NCBI RefSeq assembly: GCF_016724845.1
Contig: NZ_CP068082.1
Span: 496,001 to 560,000, forward strand
Source: Sphingobacterium spiritivorum
Lineage (GTDB): Bacteria > Bacteroidota > Bacteroidia > Sphingobacteriales > Sphingobacteriaceae
Reading direction: 5' to 3'
DNA length: 64,000 nucleotides
A program made the translations under genes and the position numbers. The notes beneath the pieces are model-generated. The model was not told where the DNA came from. It did not search any database and was given only the letters and a program-made list of their open reading frames with translations. Of the stretch, positions 1-9,500 are shown piece after piece. The number at the start of each line of letters is the position of its first letter. Within the stretch, counting starts at the first letter, position 1.

Positions 1-85
1 ATACCCGCTGTGCATACGCTGTCTCTGCCATCCCATAGAATAGCAATGCAAGCATACAGATCAGATAACACCATTTCAACTTCAT
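1..85 (-). CDS. Secreted protein, N-terminus only (runs off window)
   Basis: Reading leftwards from an ATG at 85, 28 codons stay open to the window edge. They encode a typical Sec signal peptide: MKLK, a hydrophobic core rich in Leu, Ile and Met, then a signal-peptidase-like site after AYA with QR following. Only the export signal is visible, so the mature function is unknown. The gene was probably missed by automatic calling because it has no stop inside the window. Confidence 0.6.
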   Translation of the reverse strand, partial: MKLKWCYLICMLALLFYGMAETAYAQRV

Positions 86-496
86 AGGTAATGACGATGT
101 GTTTTACTAAAGCGCAAACGTATTTAGGTTAGGATGTATAATGTTTTTCATAGAAGTAGGCCGGAATACTAGAAAAAGACACCTAACCCTAAAGCCTTTT
201 GCATATATTCCACTACAAATGTAAAATATAAACTTTGATTTAAATAAACAAAGAATATATATTTTAACAACTAATTAAGCTATATGATTTTAATTATGTT
301 AAAAATATTATTATATCCAATTAGGTTATTAATAAGTGTATTTTTGACACAACAGTAGTGTGATTAGAGAATATAAATAAGAAACTTCATTTCCTAATCG
401 GACAATAAGATTAATTGAATATGTAACAAAAGGAAAGGAAGAATTCGCTCCGATAGAAACAAAAACTAAAAATGCAGGCAAACTTTGCTGGCGTAT
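86..496. other. AT-rich intergenic stretch
   Basis: About 410 bases without a convincing gene. The sequence is strongly AT-rich, especially 220-340. A 60-codon minus-strand frame at 329-511 has no recognisable features and is judged to be chance. The stretch presumably holds the promoter of the leftward gene at 1-85, but I cannot place it. Confidence 0.5.
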
Positions 497-697
497 ATGC
501 AGCACGACCAACAGCAGTCTATAAAAGTAAATAAAAAAAACAGGTCTCTGCAGGAAGAGCTGAATTTTAAAAAACGGCTTCAGGGCATATCTCCGGAAAA
601 GATTAAAGTCAGCACAGAAAACAGTTGGCAGATGCAGGCAGACCGGATAACCAGATTATCCTCGCCGCTTCTATCCCATTCAACAACAGCAAACTAA
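497..697 (+). CDS. Small hypothetical protein
   Basis: A 66-codon frame from the ATG at 497; a TTG at 485 is also in frame. The product is hydrophilic, rich in Gln, Lys and Ser, with no signal peptide, membrane segment or motif I recognise. It stands alone, convergent with the haemoglobin gene 52 bases downstream. The polar composition is somewhat protein-like, but nothing else supports it, so it may be a chance frame or a gene remnant. Confidence 0.3.
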   Translation: MQHDQQQSIKVNKKNRSLQEELNFKKRLQGISPEKIKVSTENSWQMQADRITRLSSPLLSHSTTAN

Positions 698-749
698 AGA
701 CGGTCTGATTATGTTCAGCATATTATTTTTGAGGAACAGCTGTTTTGTC

Positions 750-1142
750 TCAGCTTAAAGGTCTGGCATTCGTATTTCGATAATACATAATTTTAGAAAG
801 GAACATCGTTGCCATTTTTTCTCCTCTCAAGATAGCTTCTTCCGCTTTCTCTCCTTCAAAAAATTCGCGCACCGTATTTGTCCAAAGGTTTAGCCAGGCA
901 TCAAAATGATCCGCTTCAACAGGCAAAGTTGCATGAGGAGGAAACGGACTGCCGAAATAGCTATGCTGATCCAGTAAAAGCGTCTGCCAGAAACCATACA
1001 TTTTTTCCAGATGAGCTTCCCAGCGACCATCCAGAATCGCATTAAAAATAGGTCCTATAAGTGTATCCTTTTGTACGCGACCGTAAAATGTATTGACCAA
1101 CAATTTAACATCTTCCAGTGTTCTGATATCCTGTTTTGCCAT
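750..1142 (-). CDS. Group III truncated haemoglobin
   Basis: 130 residues, the usual size of a 2-on-2 truncated haemoglobin. It carries the group III pattern: an N-terminal helix ending in FYGRVQKD, a central FWQTLLL helix, the FPPHATLPV segment and a following HFDAWLNLW helix that should bring the proximal histidine. Family members bind haem and are tied to oxygen or nitric oxide handling (Campylobacter Ctb is the best-known case). It diverges from a cupin gene and an Rrf2 regulator with three C-terminal cysteines, which suggests a nitrosative or oxidative stress role. A perfect TAnnTTTG box lies 52 bases upstream. Confidence 0.85.
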   Translation of the reverse strand: MAKQDIRTLEDVKLLVNTFYGRVQKDTLIGPIFNAILDGRWEAHLEKMYGFWQTLLLDQHSYFGSPFPPHATLPVEADHFDAWLNLWTNTVREFFEGEKAEEAILRGEKMATMFLSKIMYYRNTNARPLS

Positions 1143-1193
1143 ACTCTCATTCTTAATTTAACAACATAAAATACGAAATCTCTTTTGACAGAA

Positions 1194-1201
1194 CAAAGAT
1201 A
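1194..1201 (-). promoter_or_regulatory. -7 promoter box of the truncated haemoglobin gene
   Basis: Reads TATCTTTG on the minus strand, a perfect match to the Bacteroidota TAnnTTTG box, 52 bases before the ATG at 1142. I see no clear TTG -33 element at normal spacing. With the oppositely facing box at 1241 it would make a compact divergent promoter region. Confidence 0.5.
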
Positions 1202-1240
1202 AAAATAATAAAAGACTTTTTTATCCTTTATTATTTTATG

Positions 1241-1248
1241 TATCTTTA
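1241..1248 (+). promoter_or_regulatory. -7 promoter box of the cupin gene
   Basis: TATCTTTA, one base off TAnnTTTG, ends 22 bases before the cupin ATG. It faces away from the box at 1194-1201, so both transcripts could be controlled by one protein bound between them, for example the Rrf2 regulator encoded at 1678. Confidence 0.4.
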
Positions 1249-1270
1249 AAAACGAAAAAAAGAACAGGTT

Positions 1271-1654
1271 ATGGCTATTCAAACCGATCAATCAACCGTA
1301 TATCATAATGCTATACGATCTATTTATGAACATCTGCAATATGGTGCTGAAAAACCGGATATCAAGGTTATTCTGGAAACTTCAGCCACTAAGGAAATAC
1401 GCATTTGCATGAAGAACAACCAACTGATGAAAACGCATAAAAGTCCGTTCCCTATAGTTATTCATGTCGTACAAGGTGCAGTAAGATTGGGTATAGCCAC
1501 TGAAATCTATGACATGAAAAGCGGCGATATGATCGGAATGGAGGGTAATATTCCACATGATCTCACAGCAACTGAAGATACAATCATCAGACTTTCCATT
1601 AGTCATTCGGATACAGCAAAACGTGTTCAGGAAGTAGTAAACACAGGTGAATAA
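1271..1654 (+). CDS. Cupin-fold small protein
   Basis: 127 residues. The second half has a single-domain cupin pattern: HVVQGAVRLG, then KSGDMIGMEGNIPHDLTATED, where GNIPH resembles the cupin motif 2 P-x-H. The usual motif 1 HxH pair is not obvious, so metal binding is uncertain. No signal peptide, hence cytoplasmic. It ends 23 bases before the Rrf2 regulator, is probably cotranscribed with it, and is divergent from the truncated haemoglobin. Substrate unknown. Confidence 0.65.
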   Translation: MAIQTDQSTVYHNAIRSIYEHLQYGAEKPDIKVILETSATKEIRICMKNNQLMKTHKSPFPIVIHVVQGAVRLGIATEIYDMKSGDMIGMEGNIPHDLTATEDTIIRLSISHSDTAKRVQEVVNTGE

Positions 1655-1677
1655 CAGAATAGTAAGTGTTTTATAAA

Positions 1678-2115
1678 ATGGGGATTTTTTCAAAAACCTG
1701 TGAGTATGCGCTTCGCGCAGTGATGTATATAGCTCAGTGCAGTCAGCAAGGAGAAAAGGTCGGCATACGGGAAATTGCAGAAGCGATCAAATCACCCGAA
1801 GCTTTTCTGGGAAAGATTCTGCAGCAACTCAGTAAAGAAGGACTGATCCGGTCAGCCAAAGGTCCGAACGGCGGCTTCTATATGACCCCGGAAGACACAA
1901 AACGACCACTGGCAGATATTGTAAGCAGTATTGACGGTGTGCAGCTGTTTGAAGGATGTGCAATGGGACTCGATTACTGCTCCAAGGAAAACCCCTGCCC
2001 TTTACATCATGATTTCAAAAAGATAAGAAAAAAGTTATTCGTAATGTTGCAAGAAACAAGTATAGGACAGTTTAACATGGATCTGATCAAGGGTAATTTC
2101 ACCTTATCAAAATAA
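1678..2115 (+). CDS. Rrf2-family regulator, NsrR/IscR-like
   Basis: 145 residues from the ATG at 1678; a GTG at 1666 is in frame but the family normally begins MxFSKTCEYALRA, as seen here. The N-terminal winged helix includes the segment GKILQQLSKEGLIRSAKGPNGGF, in which RSAKGPNGGF forms the wing. Three cysteines, Cys94, Cys101 and Cys107 (spacing C-x6-C-x5-C), sit where NsrR and IscR hold an iron-sulphur cluster. NsrR senses nitric oxide, and the haemoglobin next door is a logical target. The cysteine spacing is seen; cluster binding and signal are inferred from the family. Confidence 0.85.
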   Translation: MGIFSKTCEYALRAVMYIAQCSQQGEKVGIREIAEAIKSPEAFLGKILQQLSKEGLIRSAKGPNGGFYMTPEDTKRPLADIVSSIDGVQLFEGCAMGLDYCSKENPCPLHHDFKKIRKKLFVMLQETSIGQFNMDLIKGNFTLSK

Positions 2116-2258
2116 GATCAATCCGTAGTGATTAACCCAATTCTCAAAATTGCATGGGGTAAAAAATCTTTAGCAAATAGTGAGTAGAAAACTATAAGAT
2201 ACCTTTTGTTAACCAAAACATAATATAGAAGAAGACACAACTTCATTAACTTTAATAC

Positions 2259-3608
2259 ATGAAAAGTCTGTGTCATCTTCGTTCTGCTATCATACTTTCT
2301 ACACTTGCAATCAGCCTGTTTACAGGCTGTAAAAAAGAAGATGACCCCGCTCCTGCCGGAACACATAAAGCCGTCAATCAGTGGATAATGTCTCAGATGA
2401 AGCACTACTATTACTGGAACAATCAGCTTCCCTCCGGTAAGACGGATGAGAGCTCACCCGACATCTATTTCAAATCACTGCTGGTTCCGCAGGATCACTT
2501 TTCCTCCATTCTGCAAACCAAAAACACCAGTACATACGGGAATACCCTGGCGAATACTTTTGGCTTTGATTTTATCCAGATTTCTCAAAACGGATCCATT
2601 CACAATATCATCAGTCAGGTAGTCCCCTATTCTCAGGCTCAGCAATCCGGGCTCTCCAGAGGAGATACAATTACGGCATGGAATAATCAATTTCTTGCTC
2701 CCTCCAATGTTTCAGATCTTACACAGAAAGCACTTAGCAGAAATACACTCCGGCTAACTCTGCAGTCCGGAGTAACATTACAACTGGCATCTGCCTATAT
2801 CGCTCAGCCCGTAGTATACACACACCGCATCATCCAACAGCAGGACAAAACCTATGGGTATATATACCTTAGTCAATTTGATTTCAGCGGAGCTTATGAT
2901 CTTATACGGGTTGCAGAAGACTTCAGGCAGAAAAAAATAACAGAGTTAATACTGGATATGCGATACAATGCCGGCGGACAGGTATCTTTCGCAGCATTTT
3001 GCTCCCTGCTCCTGGCAAAAGTGCAGGCAGATGATACTTTCCTTATGTATCAGGGCAATGCTTCTTTAGGTTTGCAGCGCCTGAGTTTTGCGCAGTCACT
3101 CAGCAGGCAACCTGACGGATACAGCTTTACTGCAGAAGAGCTGCGTTCAAAAAGCCTTCAACTCGGCAGAATCCACATCTTAAGTACTTCCTATACGGCC
3201 TCAGCAGCAGAATTGCTAATTAACAACTTAAGCCCATACGTAGAAATTATACACATCGGAGAGACAACAATGGGTAAAGATATGGCCTCTGTCACATTGA
3301 CTTCGCCGGATAATATCAACGGCTCTGCCGAAAGCTGGCATATCCTTCCTCTGGTCTACAAATTGTACAACAAAAACAATAAAGGCGATTACAGTGAAGG
3401 CCTGATCCCCCAATATGCCGTCTCTGACCACAATTCTTTACCCTTGTATCCGTTTGGATCCGAACAGGACCCATATGTAGCCTTTGCCCTTAGCAGATCT
3501 TCCTCTTCCCGGAATACATCTTTGCAAAAAGCAGCTGTCAGCAAGGAGGGACAATTACTTTATCACTCCGATACTAAAGGGTACAAGCCAATTATCCTTT
3601 CCGAATAA
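2259..3608 (+). CDS. S41-family (tail-specific) protease, lipoprotein
   Basis: 449 residues with a lipobox ending LFTGC (Cys at about 24), so probably anchored to a membrane as a lipoprotein. After a helical segment containing HYYYWNNQLP comes a PDZ-like region (about 105-170, with SGLSRGDTITAWN) and then the S41 core. The motif LILDMRYNAGGQV is typical of S41. Ser315 in TASAAE and Lys340 in GKDMAS are 25 residues apart, the same spacing as the Ser/Lys dyad of E. coli Tsp. It stands alone on the plus strand. Substrate unknown; cell-envelope protein processing is the reasonable guess. Confidence 0.88.
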   Translation: MKSLCHLRSAIILSTLAISLFTGCKKEDDPAPAGTHKAVNQWIMSQMKHYYYWNNQLPSGKTDESSPDIYFKSLLVPQDHFSSILQTKNTSTYGNTLANTFGFDFIQISQNGSIHNIISQVVPYSQAQQSGLSRGDTITAWNNQFLAPSNVSDLTQKALSRNTLRLTLQSGVTLQLASAYIAQPVVYTHRIIQQQDKTYGYIYLSQFDFSGAYDLIRVAEDFRQKKITELILDMRYNAGGQVSFAAFCSLLLAKVQADDTFLMYQGNASLGLQRLSFAQSLSRQPDGYSFTAEELRSKSLQLGRIHILSTSYTASAAELLINNLSPYVEIIHIGETTMGKDMASVTLTSPDNINGSAESWHILPLVYKLYNKNNKGDYSEGLIPQYAVSDHNSLPLYPFGSEQDPYVAFALSRSSSSRNTSLQKAAVSKEGQLLYHSDTKGYKPIILSE

Positions 3609-3644
3609 AGCGGAAGGAATTATGGTCTCATCAAAAATAAAACA

Positions 3645-3670
3645 GGGCCACCTCCTCAAGAAAATGGCCC
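3645..3670 (-). terminator. Rho-independent terminator
   Basis: GGGCCA and TGGCCC pair around a 14-base loop. Read leftwards the hairpin is followed by a T-rich run, so it fits the end of the minus-strand operon whose last gene is at 3702-4016. It could also stop the S41 transcript coming from the other side. Confidence 0.6.
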
Positions 3671-3701
3671 ATCATCAACCTTTACCCAAAAATTCTTTAT
3701 A

Positions 3702-4016
3702 TTATTTAGCCAGGGAATTAATCGTATTGACCAGCTGACGGATATCCACCACAGCGTGTGGTGTTCTTTGCAACCGACGAACAGGTCTCGCCAGATAAGC
3801 GGTCCGGATATGGTATGATTCCTGTTCATACTTTTTGATTATTACTTCCAGTAAATTCAATGTATCCCGGTACTGCTGATGTAAGGCAACAAGCGATTCA
3901 CGACTCTTTCTGATATCATAAGCTGTAGACATTTCATGCTCTGACCGTAGTAAATGTTCAAGATCTACCAATACCTGTTTCATCTGCTGGTGTTTGAGTG
4001 AATTAATTCCCTTCAT
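3702..4016 (-). CDS. Small helical protein of unknown function
   Basis: 104 residues, predicted mostly alpha-helical and rich in charged residues and Gln, with no signal peptide or membrane segment. The middle has an amphipathic, coiled-coil-like pattern (LVALHQQYRDTLNLLEVIIKKYEQE). I do not recognise the family. It starts 12 bases after the lipoprotein gene upstream ends, so the two are very likely cotranscribed. No functional guess is justified. Confidence 0.6.
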   Translation of the reverse strand: MKGINSLKHQQMKQVLVDLEHLLRSEHEMSTAYDIRKSRESLVALHQQYRDTLNLLEVIIKKYEQESYHIRTAYLARPVRRLQRTPHAVVDIRQLVNTINSLAK

Positions 4017-4028
4017 ATTTTTTCCGTT

Positions 4029-4835
4029 TTATTTAATCAAAAAATTACTAAATGGATATGCCCATCCCGGAGAAGGAGTCCAGGTATCAAAATAATCTTC
4101 CTTCTTGGAAATTACTCCGTCAGGAATCGTTGATATAAAAATACCTGCAGATGTATTTGAACTCTCCAAATAAAGATATACAGGTTGTCCCTCTTTTAAT
4201 AATGGCTTTTTATCTGCCTTCAAGACGAGAAATCTCCCCACATAATCAGTGCTCCTGACCTGAGGATTTTTAACAGGAAGTGCAGTATAATCTGCTGGCA
4301 CTTTTCGGCTTACATTGAACACCGTATCTGTACTGATATCATAATATACGGACATAAACATGCCGAAGTCAAATTCTTTTAACTCCTGAAATACCAGATG
4401 TATAGCTGCTTCATTGGAAGCCAGTTCTTTATTGTAATTGACAAATTTGACCTTGATTTTACCCGGCTCCGGCTCCACTCCTTCAATCCCGCCATTCCCT
4501 TTCATCAGTACGACCGTTTGTTCATCGGCGGGATCCATTTTTAACAAGGTAAACGTGTTTATATTATCTTCTAACTTTATATACTGTTTTAACACCTCTG
4601 CCTTTGATGCCAGACTTACAACGCTGACTTCCACAGAATCAGTCTTAATTATTTTTTTCAAAATATTAAAGGGGATAGTTTCCTTTCCTATTTTTATCTC
4701 ATATCCGTCAGCTTGTTTGCGAGCAAACTGAATTGTACTTAATGCAGTGAACGAATTGACTTCTTCAGCTTTTTGACAACCTATGATTACTAATACGCAG
4801 ATCAGTAATAAAAAGCAAACTATTTTTCTATTCAT
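4029..4835 (-). CDS. Lipoprotein of unknown function
   Basis: 268 residues with a lipobox (VIIGC, Cys at about 20). The mature part looks beta-rich with alternating hydrophobic residues and no motif I know. It lies downstream of the beta-helix lipoprotein and TonB receptor on the same strand, separated from them by a terminator-like hairpin, and 12 bases ahead of the small helical gene. It may be an accessory surface protein of the receptor system, but only position supports that. Confidence 0.7.
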   Translation of the reverse strand: MNRKIVCFLLLICVLVIIGCQKAEEVNSFTALSTIQFARKQADGYEIKIGKETIPFNILKKIIKTDSVEVSVVSLASKAEVLKQYIKLEDNINTFTLLKMDPADEQTVVLMKGNGGIEGVEPEPGKIKVKFVNYNKELASNEAAIHLVFQELKEFDFGMFMSVYYDISTDTVFNVSRKVPADYTALPVKNPQVRSTDYVGRFLVLKADKKPLLKEGQPVYLYLESSNTSAGIFISTIPDGVISKKEDYFDTWTPSPGWAYPFSNFLIK

Positions 4836-4850
4836 ATAGAGTTAAATAAA

Positions 4851-4876
4851 GCCTGCCGAAGCAATTTTCGACAGGC
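4851..4876 (-). terminator. Rho-independent terminator after the beta-helix lipoprotein
   Basis: GCCTGCCGAA pairs with TTCGACAGGC (one mismatch) around a six-base loop; read on the minus strand the stem is followed by TTTATTTA. It sits between the genes ending at 4891 and starting at 4835, so it may end or attenuate transcription from the receptor locus. Confidence 0.65.
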
Positions 4877-4890
4877 TATATAGATTATGA

Positions 4891-6255
4891 TTAATATGTT
4901 TTCGGTGAAAACTGAGTCCATCCGAATGTCCACACCTGTGAAGGATTAGTCACAGCAGGATCGATAGCTCCTTTATATGAACTTCCGGTTCCGTAAGCTG
5001 GTGAAGTAGCTGTAGGACGTAAAACAAAAGGATTAAATCCGCCTGATACAGGGTAGAAAATATTAGTTCCACCTGCTAATGCAAGATAAGAAGTTGCATC
5101 AGAAGAAGTTGTTGTCGAGTTGCCTGATCCCGGAGCAGAACCATTGAATGCAGCAGCATATCCATGTACGACGTTGTTACTGAAATTACCTCCTGAAATG
5201 CTTTCGAAACTAGCTCCTGTCCCATAACCGGCGATGATCGAACTTTCGATATCCAGGGAGGAAGCTCTTCTCCAACGGTTACCGTACTTAAGTTTAGTTG
5301 TAGCAACAGCTGCGTCTTTAATACCCAGGAATGTAAAGTTTCTCAATTTAGGATTAGTCAATGGCAATCTTGTAGCATCACCTGCTCCATTGTTATCAGA
5401 CTCTAAACCATTAGAATCAGAATTTCCGCTTGAAGTACTGTTAGTAGAATTAGGATCTTTCAGAGACAATGCGTACTGAATAGTTCCGGTATATCCGAAA
5501 TCAAAATCAAAATCATCATCGTCATTTGAAGAAGCTACTAAATACTTCGCATTAACAGTACCTCCGAAAAACTCAAAACCATCATCTTTACCCCAGGATA
5601 CCTGAATGTTTTCCAGAGTAGTTCCGTTACCGACACCACCTAAAGTCAGACCGTTGATCTCATTGTTTTCAGTAAGGTTATAACCTGCAAACTCGATACG
5701 CACATATTTCAATGTACCTGAGTTGTCAGCAGGATTACTTCCACCGTAAGTTACATCTACGCCGATAGGTGCAGGTACACCTTCGATACGTGTGGTAGCA
5801 GGTTGGTTAGTCGTAGCATTACCCAACAGAATAACACCACCAAAATCACCCGGGTTGCGGCTACCCGAAGCATTCGGAGATGTAAATACAATCGGAGCAG
5901 CTGCAGTACCGATGGCATTCAACTTAGCGGTTTTAGGAACGACCAATACCCCACGGATATTTTGAGCACCGTAGACCTCGTCATTATAAGATTTCACATT
6001 ACCTGAAGTAAGAAAAGTACCTGCTTCAATCGTAAGCGTTTGTCCGGGTGCTACAAAAGAAACACCATCGATCAACCATACCGTATCTTTTGACAGAAAT
6101 GATTTAGTGATCAAACCATTTACATCTACAGGAACGTGTGCCTGAGGTTTAGCCGGTAGACCTGCTTTGAAATCTGCCTGAGGTGCCAGGTTGTCTTTGT
6201 TACATGAGGCTAATGCGATTGCGCATACAGATGCCGCGAATAAAAACTTTTTCAT
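4891..6255 (-). CDS. Surface lipoprotein with beta-helix-like, Asp-rich core
   Basis: 454 residues with a lipobox (ALASC, Cys at about 18). The mature part has short repeating strands rich in Gly, Asn and Thr, typical of a right-handed parallel beta-helix. Near residues 218-255 it carries KDDGFEFFGGTVNAKYLV followed by an acidic run with four consecutive Asp and then FDFDFGY. I recall this signature in surface proteins encoded beside TonB receptors in several phyla, but know no proven activity. Here it follows the TonB receptor on the same strand, so it is probably the receptor's surface partner for capturing a ligand. The acidic run could bind a cation; that is a guess. Confidence 0.8.
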   Translation of the reverse strand: MKKFLFAASVCAIALASCNKDNLAPQADFKAGLPAKPQAHVPVDVNGLITKSFLSKDTVWLIDGVSFVAPGQTLTIEAGTFLTSGNVKSYNDEVYGAQNIRGVLVVPKTAKLNAIGTAAAPIVFTSPNASGSRNPGDFGGVILLGNATTNQPATTRIEGVPAPIGVDVTYGGSNPADNSGTLKYVRIEFAGYNLTENNEINGLTLGGVGNGTTLENIQVSWGKDDGFEFFGGTVNAKYLVASSNDDDDFDFDFGYTGTIQYALSLKDPNSTNSTSSGNSDSNGLESDNNGAGDATRLPLTNPKLRNFTFLGIKDAAVATTKLKYGNRWRRASSLDIESSIIAGYGTGASFESISGGNFSNNVVHGYAAAFNGSAPGSGNSTTTSSDATSYLALAGGTNIFYPVSGGFNPFVLRPTATSPAYGTGSSYKGAIDPAVTNPSQVWTFGWTQFSPKTY

Positions 6256-6303
6256 GCTTTGTTAATAATTTAATAACTTTGCTGCCTATAGACAATTTGT
6301 GAA

Positions 6304-6346
6304 CTATGCTACTGAGCCGGACAGCAAATAACGTTCAGTAGTATAG
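6304..6346. other. Long hairpin between receptor and lipoprotein genes
   Basis: CTATGCTACTGA and TCAGTAGTATAG pair over 12 positions with one mismatch around a 19-base loop. It lies in the 264-base gap between the TonB receptor and the beta-helix lipoprotein gene. There is no following T-tract in the leftward direction, so a role in mRNA processing or differential stability is as likely as termination. Confidence 0.45.
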
Positions 6347-6519
6347 CTTGCATAATCCCTTCACCCTTTTTTAGTTTTACTTATCTTCCCGATTGTATTT
6401 TGACAATTCGCGGAACTTATTCTTCATAGGAGGATCACAGGATTATTAGTTTTTGCCTGCCTCGCGCAAGCCTGTTTTCTATATTTTACACTCTTTAAAG
6501 AAGGTTTTTATATTCATTT

Positions 6520-9500
6520 CTAAAAATTGTAGGTAAAAGACAGATTAAAACGACGCCCATCCTGTTTACGATAGGTAATCGTATCTCCGTCACCTTTGTT
6601 ATACTTATTGTCTCCTTTTACCAGGCGAAAACCATCAGCTTCTTTTCCCGGTGTTATCATTTCATAGGCTTCTGTATTAGTATAGAATCGCGTCCATTCG
6701 TTAAGCAGGTTAGCCATATTAAATTTGATTTCTGCTTTCTTTTTGAATAAGCGGGCATATATCTGAAAATCCAGCTGACGTGGAGCCAGTTCGTATTCTA
6801 CTAGATTCGGACTGGTATTTGCCAGATTAGTACGTGGCCCCCTTTGATTGTAACTGGCCGTAGCTCCATAATAGTCTCCCCAATAACTCAGCCCCAGATT
6901 CAACAACCACGGAGACTGTCCCATTAGCGGACGATCCTGATCAGCACCTTTGGCCTGTACCAATGCATTATCCTGATTGGCATCTACGTACCATGGGCTA
7001 AGTGTCTTGACAGAAGATTTGAGCAGTGTACCGTTGGCATATACATAAAACTTAGACAGCCATTCCTGAGAAGACACAAAGCTTAGATTTTTACGCACCT
7101 CCATTTCAACACCCAGATTTCGGGCAGATTCCATATTGACAAAGACAAAGTATTTCTGCGTATTAAGTCTGGGATCCATCACAAGCTCTACAGGTTTGTC
7201 CAGATATTTGTAATAACCTGTCAGCGAGATTATTTCTCCGGCACCGGGATACCACTCGAACCGGATATCGGCATTATCTACTAACGATGACGTCATAAGT
7301 CCGCCTGAGATATTTGCATCCAGTTCATAATCATAAAAACCAAAGAAGGAAGTTTCTCTGAAATCAGGACGTATAGCTGTACGTGAATAGCTTGCACGCA
7401 CATTGAAATCATTAGTCACACTATAAGTTGCATTAACAGAAGGCAATGCTTTCCAATTCTTATCTTCTACCAGATCCCTGTACTCCAGATACTTATTCGC
7501 TACACCTGAAGTTCTGTCCCAATACTCTGCCTGTTGATTATTCAAACGGTAATATTCCATACGCACGCCATATACCAGACGTAATTTTTGCCATAACTTC
7601 TGATCCGCCATGAGGTAGCCTGCATGATTTTTCATATCGCCATTGAAAATCCGGCCATTAATATTCTCCGCCCAGTAATATGCCTGATTGATTTCTTTAC
7701 CTATATTTTGAGGATCCAGTATAACTTCATAAGGTTGTTCAATACTACTGCCCCTTGCCGCAGCAGGCAGCATCCGAAATACATCGAGAGATCTATTTTT
7801 CGACCAGCCCTGATACCCTAATTTAACCAGCGTACTGATGTTCGCTCCCGTAGCGAATCTTTTCGAAAAATCAAACTTCCAGTTGTAATCTGTCTCATCA
7901 ACATTTGTCCACATACGTGAATCTCTGGACAGATTATCGCCCCCTACTTCAGAGGATAAACGCACATTTGGAGTTTGAAAATAAGGATGACCATCAATAA
8001 TAGTTGTCAATCTGTATCTTAACTTACGTTCATCCAGAATCTGCTGTTCGATCTTGTTTATAGCTCCCATTGCTTCCATTTTGACAGACCAGGGCAAGAG
8101 ATATTCTACATTCAGCTGATGTTGCTGCAGAGAAATCGCCTCAGGCAGCTGATACTGTTCTCTGAAAGGAGCTTGCTGAAGATCTTCATAATTCAATCGT
8201 GTAGCCTCATTATAGTTTGAATTGTAGGTACGGGCATACATATTTTTGGAAGACACCTTAAAATCCTTTCCTTGTAATCCGATATTAGCCACAAGACCGC
8301 TGCTGCTGTTGAAACGATAGGAAGTTCCCGCACCATTCTGTCCTAATCCTACACTATCTATAAAATGAAATCCACCCCGGTTTGAGCTTCTTACGTTATT
8401 GAATTTCACAATATTCTGCTCATTGCGAATATTGGCGCTTGCTGCAAAACCAAGTTTCATTCCGTTTTCCAGATCATACACCCGTCCTAATGAGAATCGG
8501 TAATTCTGATTGGGCATTCCTTTGTATTTATTCAACTTAAGAGGCTCGGCACGTAAGCGTCTGGACTGTGCTATAGCATCCAGAGAGCTATACGGACGAG
8601 GATCATTTGGCAGCAATGTCAGATCATCCGTCTGCCCCGGAATACCAGGCGGAGGTACTTCTACACCCGATGTCCAGTACCATGGAGTCATTCCGTCAGG
8701 AAGCCTGACAGAAGAATTGTAAAAACCGAAGTATTCGCTGTTGTATCGTTTTCCGAGATGATAAAAATCTTTGCCCAGCGTCTGCGAATTCGTTCCTGTC
8801 CCCACCTGAATAGAAGTAAAATTCTGCGTAGGAATATCCAGTGTATTCACTGATACCTGACCGCCTGAAAATTCAGATGACATATCCGGTGTAGCAGTCT
8901 TATTGACGACTACATTACTGACCATTTCTGTGGGAATGATATCAAAAGAAAAATTACGTTTATTCATGGAGGTACTGGGGATCACAACACCATCCAGCAT
9001 TGCCTGATTATATCGCTCAGACATACCTCTTACGACTACGTTTTTATTATCTACAGTAGTCAGACCTGTGACACGCTTCAGCACCTGTCCCATATCATTG
9101 TCAGGAGTACGGGCAATCTGTTCTGCTGAAATCCCGTCTGTAACTGAGGCTGCATTTTTTTGAGCAGCATAGAGTCCGGCGACCGACGCTTTCTTAAACG
9201 AAGTATTCACCACTGCCTCTGCCAACTGAGCGGTCTGTGCGACCATAGCGATATTGAGCACTGTAATATCCCCGGATTGTACCTGCACATTACTGATACG
9301 CTGTGTCTGATAAGAGATGTAGCTTACTTCCAATGTATATTTCCCTGCCGGGATCTTTAACGAATAGCTGCCGTCCACCCCACTCTGTGCATTGCGGTTC
9401 AGTTCGACTATCCTGATCGTCGCATTCGGCAGCCCCAGTCCTCTTTCATCAATAATACGTCCCGATACACGTCCGGGTTGTTGTATAACCAATGGTTGAA

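Noticed and set aside
329..511. 60-codon minus-strand frame
   Set aside because: In AT-rich DNA, no motif, and it overlaps the better plus-strand candidate at 497.
3484..3738. 84-codon plus-strand frame
   Set aside because: Overlaps the end of the S41 protease in another frame and the convergent gene at 3702.
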